From NCBI GenBank assembly GCA_036567965.1, contig DATCTN010000017.1, positions 62,001-126,000 of the forward strand: DNA of 64,000 bases, read 5' to 3'. How positions within the stretch are numbered: position 1 is the stretch's first letter; each line of letters begins with the position of its first letter. Positions 1-9,237 of the stretch are shown one piece after another. Origin of the DNA: Candidatus Kryptoniota bacterium. Lineage in GTDB: Bacteria; Bacteroidota; Ignavibacteria; Kryptoniales; JAKASW01. The notes under the pieces were generated by a model. That model was not told the DNA's origin, did not search any database, and saw only the letters and a program-made list of their open reading frames with translations. Position numbers and translations under genes: made by a program.

Positions 1-32
1 CTTGCTTTACTAGGAAAACTGATATCCTTATT

Positions 33-2867
33 TCAGAATCTGACGATCTCCTGGCTGCCGGTATATTTTATTTTCCTGTTCGGCTTCGTCTGGCTGTTCA
101 ATCCTTTCGGGGTTTGAGGTGACACGAGAACCACGTTGATCGATAACTCCGCGCGCATTCCAGGGAATTCGCCATTTCTCTTTTCAATTGTAAATGTCCT
201 GTTGCGATCATTCCACTGGAACTCTACTGTCGAGTATTCACCTTTCAAATAGTCGTTGTTCTCATTTTCATCTTCGTAAAATGTGAATCGTCCGTCCTTA
301 CCGGCGTAGATAAATATCGTGATCGCGCCGTCTGTCTTTTCTTCGGCGTATTGAATATCCGGGCCGACCGGTATTATCGATCCTTCTCTGACGAAGAGTG
401 GGATTTTGTCGAGAGGAGCCTGCACGTTCAAAGTTCTTCCGCCCTTGTGATGCTTTCCGGTGTACAGATCGTACCACCCGCAGGATGAGGGCAGGTAAAC
501 CTGCTTCGTCCGGGCTTCGTAATCCGTTACCGGCGCAACCAGTATCGACGGCCCGAACAAATATTCATTCGAAAGATTTGTGACATTCTTGTCGTTGGGG
601 AAATCCATCACGAGTCCGCGCATGATTGTATAATCGTCGAAGTAAACCATCCCGGCGAGAGAATAAATATAAGGCATAAGTTGATACCGCATCTTTGTCA
701 CGTTCACCATTGCGTCGTAATACCGACTTCCGGCAGGCGCGACATTAAATATTTCCCTGAACGGATATTGTCCATGAGACCGGTAGAGCGGACAGAACGC
801 TCCGAACTCGTACCACCTTGTCAGAAGCTCACGCCATTCGTCGAGCGCCGCTCCTTTCGCATTTATAAACTTGCTCTCGACGGCGAATCCTCCTATATCA
901 AATGTCCAATAGGGTAGACCCGACATTGCGAGGTTGAGTCCTGCGGGAATCTGTCCCTTCATGTCCTGCCATGTAGTACCAATATCACCGCTCCAGACGG
1001 CAACATTGTACCTCTGCGAGCCGGCATATGCGGATCGGCTGAGTATGAAGACGCGTTTGTCCGGGTTCTCCGACATCAACCCGTCATAAACTCCCCTGCA
1101 ATGCTCGAGGGCGTAAGCGTTGAAATACTCCGCACCGGGACCAAGTGCCGTGGGATCCATGAGATACTTCCTCGTCTCCATCGGGAGATTAGACTGCATG
1201 TCGGGTTCGTCCGAGTCTATCCACCACGCGTCAAATCCGAACGGGTACAATTTTTCGTCAATCATTTTCCAAAATAATTTTCGGGCGTCGGGATTGAGCG
1301 CGTCGTAAAAAGTGGAAAGATATCCTTTTCCGACCCAATCGCGATTGTTCAGATCGAGATTTCCTTTGTACAGGTATCCCTTGTCCATCATTCTGTCGAA
1401 ATTCGCGATTCCCTTGTAGAACTTCGCCCACACCGAGACCATGATGTGCTCGTGAAGCGCGCGGATTGAATCTACCATCGCAAGTGGATTCGGATATCGC
1501 GCGGAGTCGAATTCCATGCTGCCCCATTGATCTTCGCGCCAGTAAAACCAATCCTGTACAATATTGTCGAATGGTATTTTCAATTTTCGATACTCGTTCG
1601 CGACCTGGAGGAGTTGGTCCTGTGTCTGGTACCGTTCACGACTTTGCCAGAAGCCGAGCGACCATTTTGGCGCGAGGAACGCTTTACCAGTAAGCCTGCG
1701 ATACCCGCTCACAACATCGTCAAGGTTCGATCCCCTTATGAAATAGTAATCCAGCTGGCTTCCATATTCCGAATAAAGTGAAAGTTCATTCTGTTCCTCA
1801 GGCAGTAACGGTGTCTTTACCTTCAGTGAGATGTAGGCTTCGCCGCCGTCAGGAATCCATTCAATGCGAATCGGATACCTGTGTCCAGCCTGCAGATTGA
1901 GGTCGAACAACTGCACGAAGGCATTCCACGACTGACGCCATCTGTCTGTTATGAGCTTGTTGTCAATCCACAACTTGCTGTAGCCCGACGAGTAAAGACG
2001 AAACTTGAAAAGTCCACTCGAGTCGGGAACCAATGCGCCGCCCCACGTCACTTTTCCGCCGTCGAGAGAATAGCCGGCGGGAAACTTCTTGAGATCGGGT
2101 ATGAACTCATAATTTATTTCCGATTCATTCCGGGTTGTGAATACTTTCGCTGAGTCGTCGCGTTTCAAGTACATCGCTTTCAGTCCGCCTTCTTTTCCGT
2201 CGGAGTCATATAGTTTGAAAGTCGAAAGCGGACCGTATTCACGAATATCCCCGAATTTCGTCCTGGAATAATTGTCCCAGAGAATTCCGTAATCCTTGCT
2301 CGAAAGCACAAATGGAATTGAGATCTTCGTATTGTACTGATAAAGGTCGACGTCGTGTCCCTTATAATTGTAAAGTCCTTCCTGTTGCTGGCCGAGTCCG
2401 TAAAATGCCTCGTCCTTCGGCGATTCGAAGCGGTCCCTGACGCTGAAGAGATTTTCTCCCTCGACAGTGACGGGCTCAATTGTTTTTCCGCCGTTCTTAA
2501 CCTCCGTCAGGATAGGTCTGTCATCCTGATCGCAGAAAGTAAGCGCTCCAGTCTTTAAGGATACCCTTACATGAAGCGATGAGGTCTTTACGACAATGTG
2601 GTCGTTCGTCTCATCGACAATCCACTTGACTTCCGGAAAATCTTTCTTCTCGATCATGAGACTTTGAACATCTGGAAATGAATCCGTGCTCACGGCTGTT
2701 ACCCGAATGATCGAGTCGGTAATCGGTTCAAGCCTCACCAGGCTAGCGCCGTTCTTGGTGGGCTCGCTGACTCGCACGACGACCCCTTTGGTTGTTATGC
2801 TGTAAGGTTTTTGTGCGTAAGCCTGGATCAAACCGGCGCTCATCAGAAGAAGTAAAAGAGTTTTCAT
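33..2867 (-). CDS. GH31 alpha-glycosidase (alpha-xylosidase/alpha-glucosidase type) with N-terminal-domain PA14 insert
   Basis: Family GH31 retaining alpha-glycosidase, probably exported and acting on alpha-xylosyl or alpha-glucosyl residues of oligosaccharides. A signal peptide covers residues 1-18 (hydrophobic core, AYAQ cleavage site). The N-terminal beta-sandwich (about 25-220) is interrupted by a PA14 domain at about 225-365, then comes the (beta/alpha)8 barrel from about 395. The catalytic nucleophile is D551 in WWIDSDEPD and the acid/base is D628 in WSGDIG. The C-terminal beta domains run from about 770. At 944 residues it matches PA14-containing alpha-xylosidases such as the Bacteroides and Cellvibrio xyloglucan enzymes; that substrate is inference only. 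It lies downstream of a second GH31 gene on the same strand (gap about 125 bases), so the two may be cotranscribed. No SusC/SusD genes are in view. Confidence 0.93.
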   Translation of the reverse strand: MKTLLLLLMSAGLIQAYAQKPYSITTKGVVVRVSEPTKNGASLVRLEPITDSIIRVTAVSTDSFPDVQSLMIEKKDFPEVKWIVDETNDHIVVKTSSLHVRVSLKTGALTFCDQDDRPILTEVKNGGKTIEPVTVEGENLFSVRDRFESPKDEAFYGLGQQQEGLYNYKGHDVDLYQYNTKISIPFVLSSKDYGILWDNYSRTKFGDIREYGPLSTFKLYDSDGKEGGLKAMYLKRDDSAKVFTTRNESEINYEFIPDLKKFPAGYSLDGGKVTWGGALVPDSSGLFKFRLYSSGYSKLWIDNKLITDRWRQSWNAFVQLFDLNLQAGHRYPIRIEWIPDGGEAYISLKVKTPLLPEEQNELSLYSEYGSQLDYYFIRGSNLDDVVSGYRRLTGKAFLAPKWSLGFWQSRERYQTQDQLLQVANEYRKLKIPFDNIVQDWFYWREDQWGSMEFDSARYPNPLAMVDSIRALHEHIMVSVWAKFYKGIANFDRMMDKGYLYKGNLDLNNRDWVGKGYLSTFYDALNPDARKLFWKMIDEKLYPFGFDAWWIDSDEPDMQSNLPMETRKYLMDPTALGPGAEYFNAYALEHCRGVYDGLMSENPDKRVFILSRSAYAGSQRYNVAVWSGDIGTTWQDMKGQIPAGLNLAMSGLPYWTFDIGGFAVESKFINAKGAALDEWRELLTRWYEFGAFCPLYRSHGQYPFREIFNVAPAGSRYYDAMVNVTKMRYQLMPYIYSLAGMVYFDDYTIMRGLVMDFPNDKNVTNLSNEYLFGPSILVAPVTDYEARTKQVYLPSSCGWYDLYTGKHHKGGRTLNVQAPLDKIPLFVREGSIIPVGPDIQYAEEKTDGAITIFIYAGKDGRFTFYEDENENNDYLKGEYSTVEFQWNDRNRTFTIEKRNGEFPGMRAELSINVVLVSPQTPKGLNSQTKPNRKIKYTGSQEIVRF

Positions 2868-2992
2868 TTGGAAAAGCCTCGAGAGTTATTTTGACAGTCG
2901 ATTGACTTGATCATGTAATTCAAAAACAATTTCCGGACTCATAATTGAGAAGAGTAAAAAAGAAATTGATGTCCTGAGGCGATTCGTGAAAT

Positions 2993-5833
2993 TCACAATT
3001 TTACCTTTGACTCGCTGCCGCTGTATTTGATAACTTCAGTGACTCTTTTTTCCGACTCGACGCCGATCCCGAGCTCCTTGTCGACGAGAATTACATTAAA
3101 CGTTCTGTCCTTCAGCATGCCGGGAAAAGTCCCGACTCTTTTCCCGACTGTAAGAGTTCCCGCTGAATCAATCCACTCGAAAGTGATTGTTGAGTAGATA
3201 CCTTTTTCATAATCATAGTTGTCGTTCTCGTCTTCGTAGAGAGTAAATCGGCCGTCGGCACCGGGATAGATGCGAAGTTCTATCGGGTCGGCGGGTTTCT
3301 CGGTCGAGTATTGGACAAAGGGTCCCATCGGTATTATCGAGCCGGTCCGAACGTAAATGGGAATCTTGTCAATGGGTGCGTCCGCCAGGATGTTCTGTCC
3401 GCCTTCGTACTTCTCGCCTGTCCAGAAATCGTACCAGCCTCCGCAATTTGGCAGATAGACCTCTGTGGTCTTCGGACGAGGCTCATTTACATTCTCGCGA
3501 CCGAATATCGATGGCGTTTTCCAGTTCAACTCCATGTGGGCCGCTCCAGGTGTCGCGTTCTCCGTTTCGAGGACGAAGCTGTATTCTTTTCCCGCGATCA
3601 GGTCTAAAGTATCTGTGAATTGTTCGACGCTCGTATAGACGATCGGTAGCTGCTTTCCATCGAGAATGATTCTTTTCGCATCATAACTTCTCATATGGAA
3701 CTGGTATTTCCCACTTTCCACGGGAACGAGCTTGCCTTCCCACCTGATCGAGAAGGATGAATCGGTCACGTAGGCCGGTCTTCCCGTTGCATACCAATTC
3801 ATGTTTATGTTCGGTTCAACTTCCTGCTTTGTGACAATCTTGTGTTTGCTGTCGCGGCAATATGTCGCGAGTATACCGGGTTCGCCATTGTCTGTTCGGA
3901 AGGATTCCGGCCCGATGAGGACACTTGGCTCCGGGGGACGATAGTACATCCATCGCGTGACGGGGCAGACAAGGATTGAGGGGCCGAACATGAATTCATT
4001 GTCGATGTCATAAGTCTTTGGGTCCGACTCAAAATCCATCGGGAGTCCGCGCATGATCGTGTATCCCTGGCTTGTGACCTTCCAGGCGAGAGAATAAATG
4101 TAGGGAAGGAGGCGGTACCGCAGGTTGTCGACTTCTAACATGGCGTCGGAGAACTTCTCGCCGGTGCCGATCGTGTCTGAGAACGCCCAGATTTCGCGCG
4201 GCGTTTCGGATCCGTGGGCGCGGAATATCGGGCAGAACGCTCCGAACTGGAACATCCGTGCGTACAATTCCTCGTATGCGGGATCGTTCCCGCCCCTGTT
4301 GAAGACTCCGCCGTACGCGCCGAGAACGAACGCGCCGATGTCAAAAGTATAGTACGGTATTCCAGACATCGAGTGATTTATTCCCGCTGAGATCTGGTTC
4401 CTGTAGATTTCCCAGCTCGCTCCGATGTCGCCCGTCCAGGTCGTTGCGGCCGCGCGCTGCTGGCCGGCGAAAGTAGACCTTGTCAGGACGTAGAACCGCT
4501 TATCGGAATATTCTCTCCTGTAGTTAGAATAAAGCTGGTCGGTCATCGCGAGCGAGAACGCGTTGAGATACCTTGCCCACGACCCGAGATGGTTGTTGCC
4601 GACTCGCTTCATCTCGTACTCGGTCGACTCGACAGTGTTCGCGTTTATCAGGTCGGGCTCAGTGGAGTCGATCCACCACGCGTCGACACCCTTTGAGAGA
4701 AGCCCATTCTTCAAATACTTCCAGTAGAGTTTGTCCGCGGCCGGGTTATATGCGTCATAATATTTGAAACCGCCCCAGCCTACCGGCGAATATAGAAATC
4801 CTCTTTTCTCCATATCATGGTATATCTCGGTGTTCGGACCGAGTGCCGGCCAAATGGAAATCATGAAATGGAAATTCATGCCGTGCAAGCTGTCGGTCAT
4901 CTCTTTCGGGTGAGGGAACCGCGTTTTATCGAAGAACATGCCGCTCCAGTTCTTTGCACCGTTCCAGTAATCCCAATCCTGTATGACATTGTCGATCGGG
5001 ATTCTTAAATCGCGGTACTTCTTCGCGATCGAGAGCACTTCGTCTTGTGTTTTGTAATGTTCTTTGCTTTGCCAGTAGCCGTATGCCCACTTACCGTACA
5101 TTGGCGCCTGTCCTGTGAGCTCTCTATAGCCTGCGATTACGCTGTCGATGTTCGCTCCGTAAATGAAATAGTAATCAAGATTGTCGCCCACATCGGACCA
5201 AATACTGGCGCGAGATTTTCCGTCATCCTGGAAAACTGTTTTCGAGTAGTTATCCCATAAGATGCCATAGTTCATCGTTGACACAAGGAATGGGCTGATT
5301 GCATTTGTATTAGTCTGGACGAGCGTCACCGTTTTCGCGCGGTAGTTCATGTACCCGTGCTGGTCTTCGCCAAGCCCATAGATACCTTCGTTCGGAGTCA
5401 AAACGAATTCTTGCTCCATTGAAAAGGCGGAATCGGAACCGTAGATAGCGCGCTGAAAAAAGCACGAATCCTCCATTAACAATGAATTGCCATCCTTCGT
5501 GGTGAAACGCACTCTTCCATCAGGTTTTGAAATCACAACCGAAATCCATGAAGAGGAGATTACGAGCGTCTCGTTCTTCTCAACACACACCGTCTTCAGA
5601 TGAGGCATCGGCTTCATTATTACTGAAAGACTCTTCTTCTTTTCGATGCCTTGGGCGGGCCACTTTTCCACTCTGACAATCCTGTCGCTGAAGAACTGCA
5701 CCTTGACGGTAGCCGATTGCGTCGTGACAGCCACGCCGTTCGTGATGTGCTTCATGTTTTGACATTCCGCCGGTGGAGAGCTGAAGGCAATAACCAGAAT
5801 TGGAATCAAGCATTGAATGGACCGGAAGATCAT
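2993..5833 (-). CDS. GH31 alpha-glycosidase with PA14 insert in the C-terminal region
   Basis: Second GH31 enzyme, 946 residues, with a signal peptide (about 1-24). Catalytic nucleophile D389 (WWIDSTEPD) and acid/base D469 (WTGDIG) are intact. The N-terminal sandwich here has no insertion, so the barrel starts near residue 245. A PA14-like domain is inserted at about 650-780, between the proximal C-terminal strands and the distal C-terminal domain. That is a different site from the neighbouring paralog. The two enzymes share the barrel and the tail motifs (IPxxVRxGSIIPxGP, YEDEN). Likely an exported or periplasmic exo-glycosidase; the different PA14 position suggests a different substrate length or branch preference (inference). 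It is the upstream gene of a probable two-gene transcript. Confidence 0.93.
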   Translation of the reverse strand: MIFRSIQCLIPILVIAFSSPPAECQNMKHITNGVAVTTQSATVKVQFFSDRIVRVEKWPAQGIEKKKSLSVIMKPMPHLKTVCVEKNETLVISSSWISVVISKPDGRVRFTTKDGNSLLMEDSCFFQRAIYGSDSAFSMEQEFVLTPNEGIYGLGEDQHGYMNYRAKTVTLVQTNTNAISPFLVSTMNYGILWDNYSKTVFQDDGKSRASIWSDVGDNLDYYFIYGANIDSVIAGYRELTGQAPMYGKWAYGYWQSKEHYKTQDEVLSIAKKYRDLRIPIDNVIQDWDYWNGAKNWSGMFFDKTRFPHPKEMTDSLHGMNFHFMISIWPALGPNTEIYHDMEKRGFLYSPVGWGGFKYYDAYNPAADKLYWKYLKNGLLSKGVDAWWIDSTEPDLINANTVESTEYEMKRVGNNHLGSWARYLNAFSLAMTDQLYSNYRREYSDKRFYVLTRSTFAGQQRAAATTWTGDIGASWEIYRNQISAGINHSMSGIPYYTFDIGAFVLGAYGGVFNRGGNDPAYEELYARMFQFGAFCPIFRAHGSETPREIWAFSDTIGTGEKFSDAMLEVDNLRYRLLPYIYSLAWKVTSQGYTIMRGLPMDFESDPKTYDIDNEFMFGPSILVCPVTRWMYYRPPEPSVLIGPESFRTDNGEPGILATYCRDSKHKIVTKQEVEPNINMNWYATGRPAYVTDSSFSIRWEGKLVPVESGKYQFHMRSYDAKRIILDGKQLPIVYTSVEQFTDTLDLIAGKEYSFVLETENATPGAAHMELNWKTPSIFGRENVNEPRPKTTEVYLPNCGGWYDFWTGEKYEGGQNILADAPIDKIPIYVRTGSIIPMGPFVQYSTEKPADPIELRIYPGADGRFTLYEDENDNYDYEKGIYSTITFEWIDSAGTLTVGKRVGTFPGMLKDRTFNVILVDKELGIGVESEKRVTEVIKYSGSESKVKL

Positions 5834-6304
5834 GATCCCCCCACGAAGGTAAGTTGAGGAAGAATTGAAATGGTAGAATTTTGTCTCAAGATTTCTCGTC
5901 TTGATCGTGAAACATGAGAACGGCGGATATTACTGATTCTCGTTTCCGAACCCGCCCGCCCGAATTTGATACAGGTTAATTTAGTCCCACATGCGCCGAT
6001 ATTCAACGATGCGCGGACTTAGCTAACGACTCAATTTGCCGACACAATCCGGCCCCTGAAGTCCAAACCGAAGGGGTCCCTCGGAACTGACTCATTCGAA
6101 TGGTCCTTCCCGTCCTGAACTCATTCTCCGATCCAATACATTCCCTTGGAAAGGAGTCCGTAGAAAGTCGGACGCCTCTTACCGTTGCTTAGGATGTCGC
6201 CATTAAATATATTCTATCCCGTAACGATCCTCTTGCCCCCAAGAATCAAGACGTTAGCGTATGTCAAGATGATTCCGATCTGATCACTTTATGAAAGCGA
6301 GCCA
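5834..6304. other. Intergenic region between divergent genes
   Basis: About 470 bases between the start of the GH31 pair (minus) and the GT-B gene (plus), so it should hold promoters for both. I see no convincing ORF. A five-codon ATG...TGA mini-ORF at 6292-6309 ends overlapping the TTG start of the next gene. Confidence 0.5.
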
Positions 6305-7501
6305 TTGAAAAGAGGATACTTGATTACTTCCGCCCTGATGGGGTTCGGGCATTTGAGAGCGGCTCACAACTTGTCGAGCTTCAGCCATATGCCGGTGCTC
6401 AGAGTGGATCGCGAGCCGTACGTAAACTTTGTCGACCGGCTCGTATGGGGAATGGGTCAGTACTCACACACGTACGCTTCGAGAGATGCCGAGAGCAGGA
6501 GCAAGTTCCTGTACACGAGATTTGAGAAGCTGATGACAATCCCCAAGGATCACGAGAAGCCGCCGCTTGGCCCCTCTCGATTCATCAGGACGATAGAACG
6601 GTTCGGTGCCGGGAAAGAGCTGTTCCGGCAATTGGGCGAAGACAACCCGCGTCTCATCCACACTTTTTACCTCCCCGCGATGCTTTCGGTTTACCGCGAA
6701 TATCCGGGAAAGAGTTTTCTCCTTTTATGCGATACCGACTTTCATAGAGTGTGGGCGCCGCTTGAACCCGAAAACGGCCCGCTCGAGTACTGCGTGCCTA
6801 TTTCAAAATCAGCAGACAGGCTTATTTCATACGGAGTAAAATCAGAGAAGATTCACGTAACCGGATTTCCGCTTCCCCCTGTTCACACAGGAGTCGGTGA
6901 AACCGTGACCGCAGAAAATGATTTTGAAGTGAGGAGAACCAGGCTTCAGACCAACTCTTCTCTCCCGCTCACAATAATGTTTCCGTTCAGCGGGGCTGGA
7001 GCCTACTCGAACGTGCTCGCGGAGATGGTGAAGAGTATTCTCGACGAACTGCGAGAGGGCACTTTGAGACTCGTCGTATCATGTGGAGACAACGAGGACG
7101 CGTTGTGGAACGCCGAGAACTTATTCACAAATTACGGCATTGACGAGCTCGAGTATGTCGAAATCATTTATGATGCGGACCTTTTCAAATCATTTGAGAG
7201 ATTCAATCTTGCCTTGAAATCCTCAGACGTAGTCGTGACAAAGCCCAGCGAAATGGTTTTCTATGCGGCCCTCGGCATTCCAATGGTCTTTCTTCCCCCG
7301 ATCGGAGCGCATGAGGCAAGGAACCGTGAGTACTTACTCGAAAGCGGTTGTGCCTCCGACATGATATCGATACCTGATTTTGCCAAATGGTTGTTCGAGG
7401 CGAGGCGAAGCGGGCTTCTTCTGGAACTTGCGGAAAACGGCTTCAGGAAATTATTGCGGGAAGGGGCAGATAAGATTAATGAGATAGTGTCAGGGTCGTG
7501 A
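6305..7501 (+). CDS. GT-B-fold glycosyltransferase-like protein (MurG/MGDG-synthase type)
   Basis: A 398-residue cytoplasmic protein. The N-terminus has the glycine-rich SALMGFGHLRAA loop seen in GT-B enzymes such as MurG and diacylglycerol glycosyltransferases. The C-terminal half has a nucleotide-sugar-binding type segment (KPSEMVFYAALGIPMVFLPP, about 318-337) resembling the donor-binding loop of GT28-like proteins. The probable role is transfer of a sugar to a lipid or envelope acceptor; donor and acceptor are unknown. The start is TTG, chosen because the conserved N-terminal loop follows at once and no in-frame ATG lies nearby. Its stop faces the next gene, a ceramide-glucosyltransferase-like enzyme on the other strand, so this pair could serve glycolipid synthesis (inference). 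Confidence 0.7.
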   Translation: MKRGYLITSALMGFGHLRAAHNLSSFSHMPVLRVDREPYVNFVDRLVWGMGQYSHTYASRDAESRSKFLYTRFEKLMTIPKDHEKPPLGPSRFIRTIERFGAGKELFRQLGEDNPRLIHTFYLPAMLSVYREYPGKSFLLLCDTDFHRVWAPLEPENGPLEYCVPISKSADRLISYGVKSEKIHVTGFPLPPVHTGVGETVTAENDFEVRRTRLQTNSSLPLTIMFPFSGAGAYSNVLAEMVKSILDELREGTLRLVVSCGDNEDALWNAENLFTNYGIDELEYVEIIYDADLFKSFERFNLALKSSDVVVTKPSEMVFYAALGIPMVFLPPIGAHEARNREYLLESGCASDMISIPDFAKWLFEARRSGLLLELAENGFRKLLREGADKINEIVSGS

Positions 7502-7560
7502 CCTGGAGAGTTGTTGTTGTGGTTTGTGGCGGCGTGGCCTGTAATGACCGGATTGGAATC

Positions 7561-8706
7561 CTATTCGGTGGGAAGAAGAAGTGTATTGCGCGTTATCTTC
7601 ACCGGATTTCCGCGCCATTTTGTTTTGCGATTCACTAGAGGGACGGGCCATGTCATCCCAATCACGATATCTTTGAAGGGGGCTGCCACGCAATGACGAA
7701 AGCCGAGACCGGTGTTCAACGTGTAGTTCATCAGCGAGTCGCCGGTTATTTTGACGAGCCAACACAGGCCGGCTATGACGGACGCTTCGTAAGAAAATCC
7801 AGAGAAAATCATGTATGCCAGGGACCAGAGCGAGAAGTTGGCCAGGAGCTCGCCGATGTACGCCAGCTTATTCAAATTCCATCTGAGTTGCGCCCACCTC
7901 GTGTGTCTGTTCAGAAATCGCTTCATGTTCCATGAATGGTTTGTCGTGGTGATAACGTTCGGCGAAACCACGACCTTGTAACCGTTCTTCTTGTAGATCC
8001 TTCCCATCAGATAGTCTTCCGCGAGGTAATTCCGCAGCTCCCATATCCCGCCCAGCGTATCGAACTGCGACTTTCTGAAGAAAATCGATTTCCCAACGAC
8101 AACCTGTCTGCTCGCAAGCGCGAGTAGGCTGACATTTCCGATCACAAACGAGTTTAGATGAAGATTCTCGAATAGTGCGCCGATATTCTCGCCGCCTACC
8201 CCTCGTATGAGATTAGTAACCAGTCCGACATTCTTGTCCTGAAAGTGCTGGATGTTAGTTCGCAGGTAATCGTCTCTCACAATCACGTTGCTGTCGCTTA
8301 TGACCATGTAATCATACGAAGCATGCGGCATCATGCCATAGAGATTATTTATTTTCGGATTGAATCCCAGTGTTCGATCGCTGACAACAAGCTCGATTTT
8401 GCTTTCCGGAAATTCTTCGATGAGTTCGTGGATAAGCTGGATTGCGGGATCGTCAGGCGATTGGATTCCCACCACGATTTCGAATTCAGGATAGTCCTGG
8501 TTAATGAATGAAAGAAGATTTTCCCGGAGATTCCCGTCCACACCGGTCACGGGTTTGAGAATTGTAATTGGTGGAAGGAATTCAGTTCTTGTAGCCTTGA
8601 CCTTCGACCCTACTCTCGCGGTCAGGATTTTAACATAAGTTGCTATAAGGGTGATGAGGTAGTACGCGATACCGACGCTGAGGACGAGTTCCATTATTTC
8701 TTTCAT
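7561..8706 (-). CDS. Ceramide glucosyltransferase-like GT2/GT21 family glycosyltransferase
   Basis: Membrane glycosyltransferase related to ceramide glucosyltransferases and HpnI-type enzymes. An N-terminal membrane segment lies in the first 25 residues. The GT-A domain shows the D1 region (QSPDD), the D2 motif SDSNV, the D3 motif AEDYLMG and the processive-type RHTRW motif, followed by C-terminal membrane segments. It should transfer a hexose from a nucleotide sugar to a lipid on the cytoplasmic face. I use the ATG at 8706 because AAGGGA lies five bases upstream; a longer reading to 8748 lacks an RBS and adds a polar tail before the membrane anchor. Convergent with the GT-B gene. Confidence 0.85.
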   Translation of the reverse strand: MKEIMELVLSVGIAYYLITLIATYVKILTARVGSKVKATRTEFLPPITILKPVTGVDGNLRENLLSFINQDYPEFEIVVGIQSPDDPAIQLIHELIEEFPESKIELVVSDRTLGFNPKINNLYGMMPHASYDYMVISDSNVIVRDDYLRTNIQHFQDKNVGLVTNLIRGVGGENIGALFENLHLNSFVIGNVSLLALASRQVVVGKSIFFRKSQFDTLGGIWELRNYLAEDYLMGRIYKKNGYKVVVSPNVITTTNHSWNMKRFLNRHTRWAQLRWNLNKLAYIGELLANFSLWSLAYMIFSGFSYEASVIAGLCWLVKITGDSLMNYTLNTGLGFRHCVAAPFKDIVIGMTWPVPLVNRKTKWRGNPVKITRNTLLLPTE

Positions 8707-9237
8707 GTTGTCCCTTTGCTTCTCATGCGTACGTAAGTAAGGGTGCAAATGTTAACACCTCGTGAAGATATAGTGAAATTTCGAAGATATTTTCGCTGCA
8801 GTTGACCTCCAATTCCAAATTGAATGTCCACTCATTCCAGTTTGAACGTGACGAGAATTCCGATTTTCATTGGTCCGGGGAATAGATCTGATCAAGATTT
8901 CGCTTGGTGCTGCCCGCACAGCAGATAAGTTTGTGAGACGAATCACATCTGCGGAATCTTCTGTTGAGATCGCAAGTTAGCTAGTTATATTGAGTCAGGT
9001 GTAGCGGGATAGAGATTTATTTCGAAGTGACCGGCGAGTAGGTAAGGACGGTCGAGTGCTTACATGAAGGACGAACGTCGAAGTCCGAGCGGGAGGAGAG
9101 CCACAACAGACGTATACGACTTTATTTCAGCGTCTCCAAGCTGTGCAGACTCTCAAACGTTCTCTTAAGAAGCATCGTTGCGATTGTCCCCCTATCCCGG
9201 AGAGCGATTAGCGTATAGACACCGGTAGGAGACCAAG
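8707..9237. other. Intergenic region between divergent genes
   Basis: About 530 bases upstream of both the GT2 gene and the hybrid histidine kinase. I see no supported gene; the short minus-strand reading frame at 8752-8946 is arginine/serine-rich and lacks an RBS. The kinase has a good RBS (GGAG, seven bases before its ATG). Confidence 0.5.
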
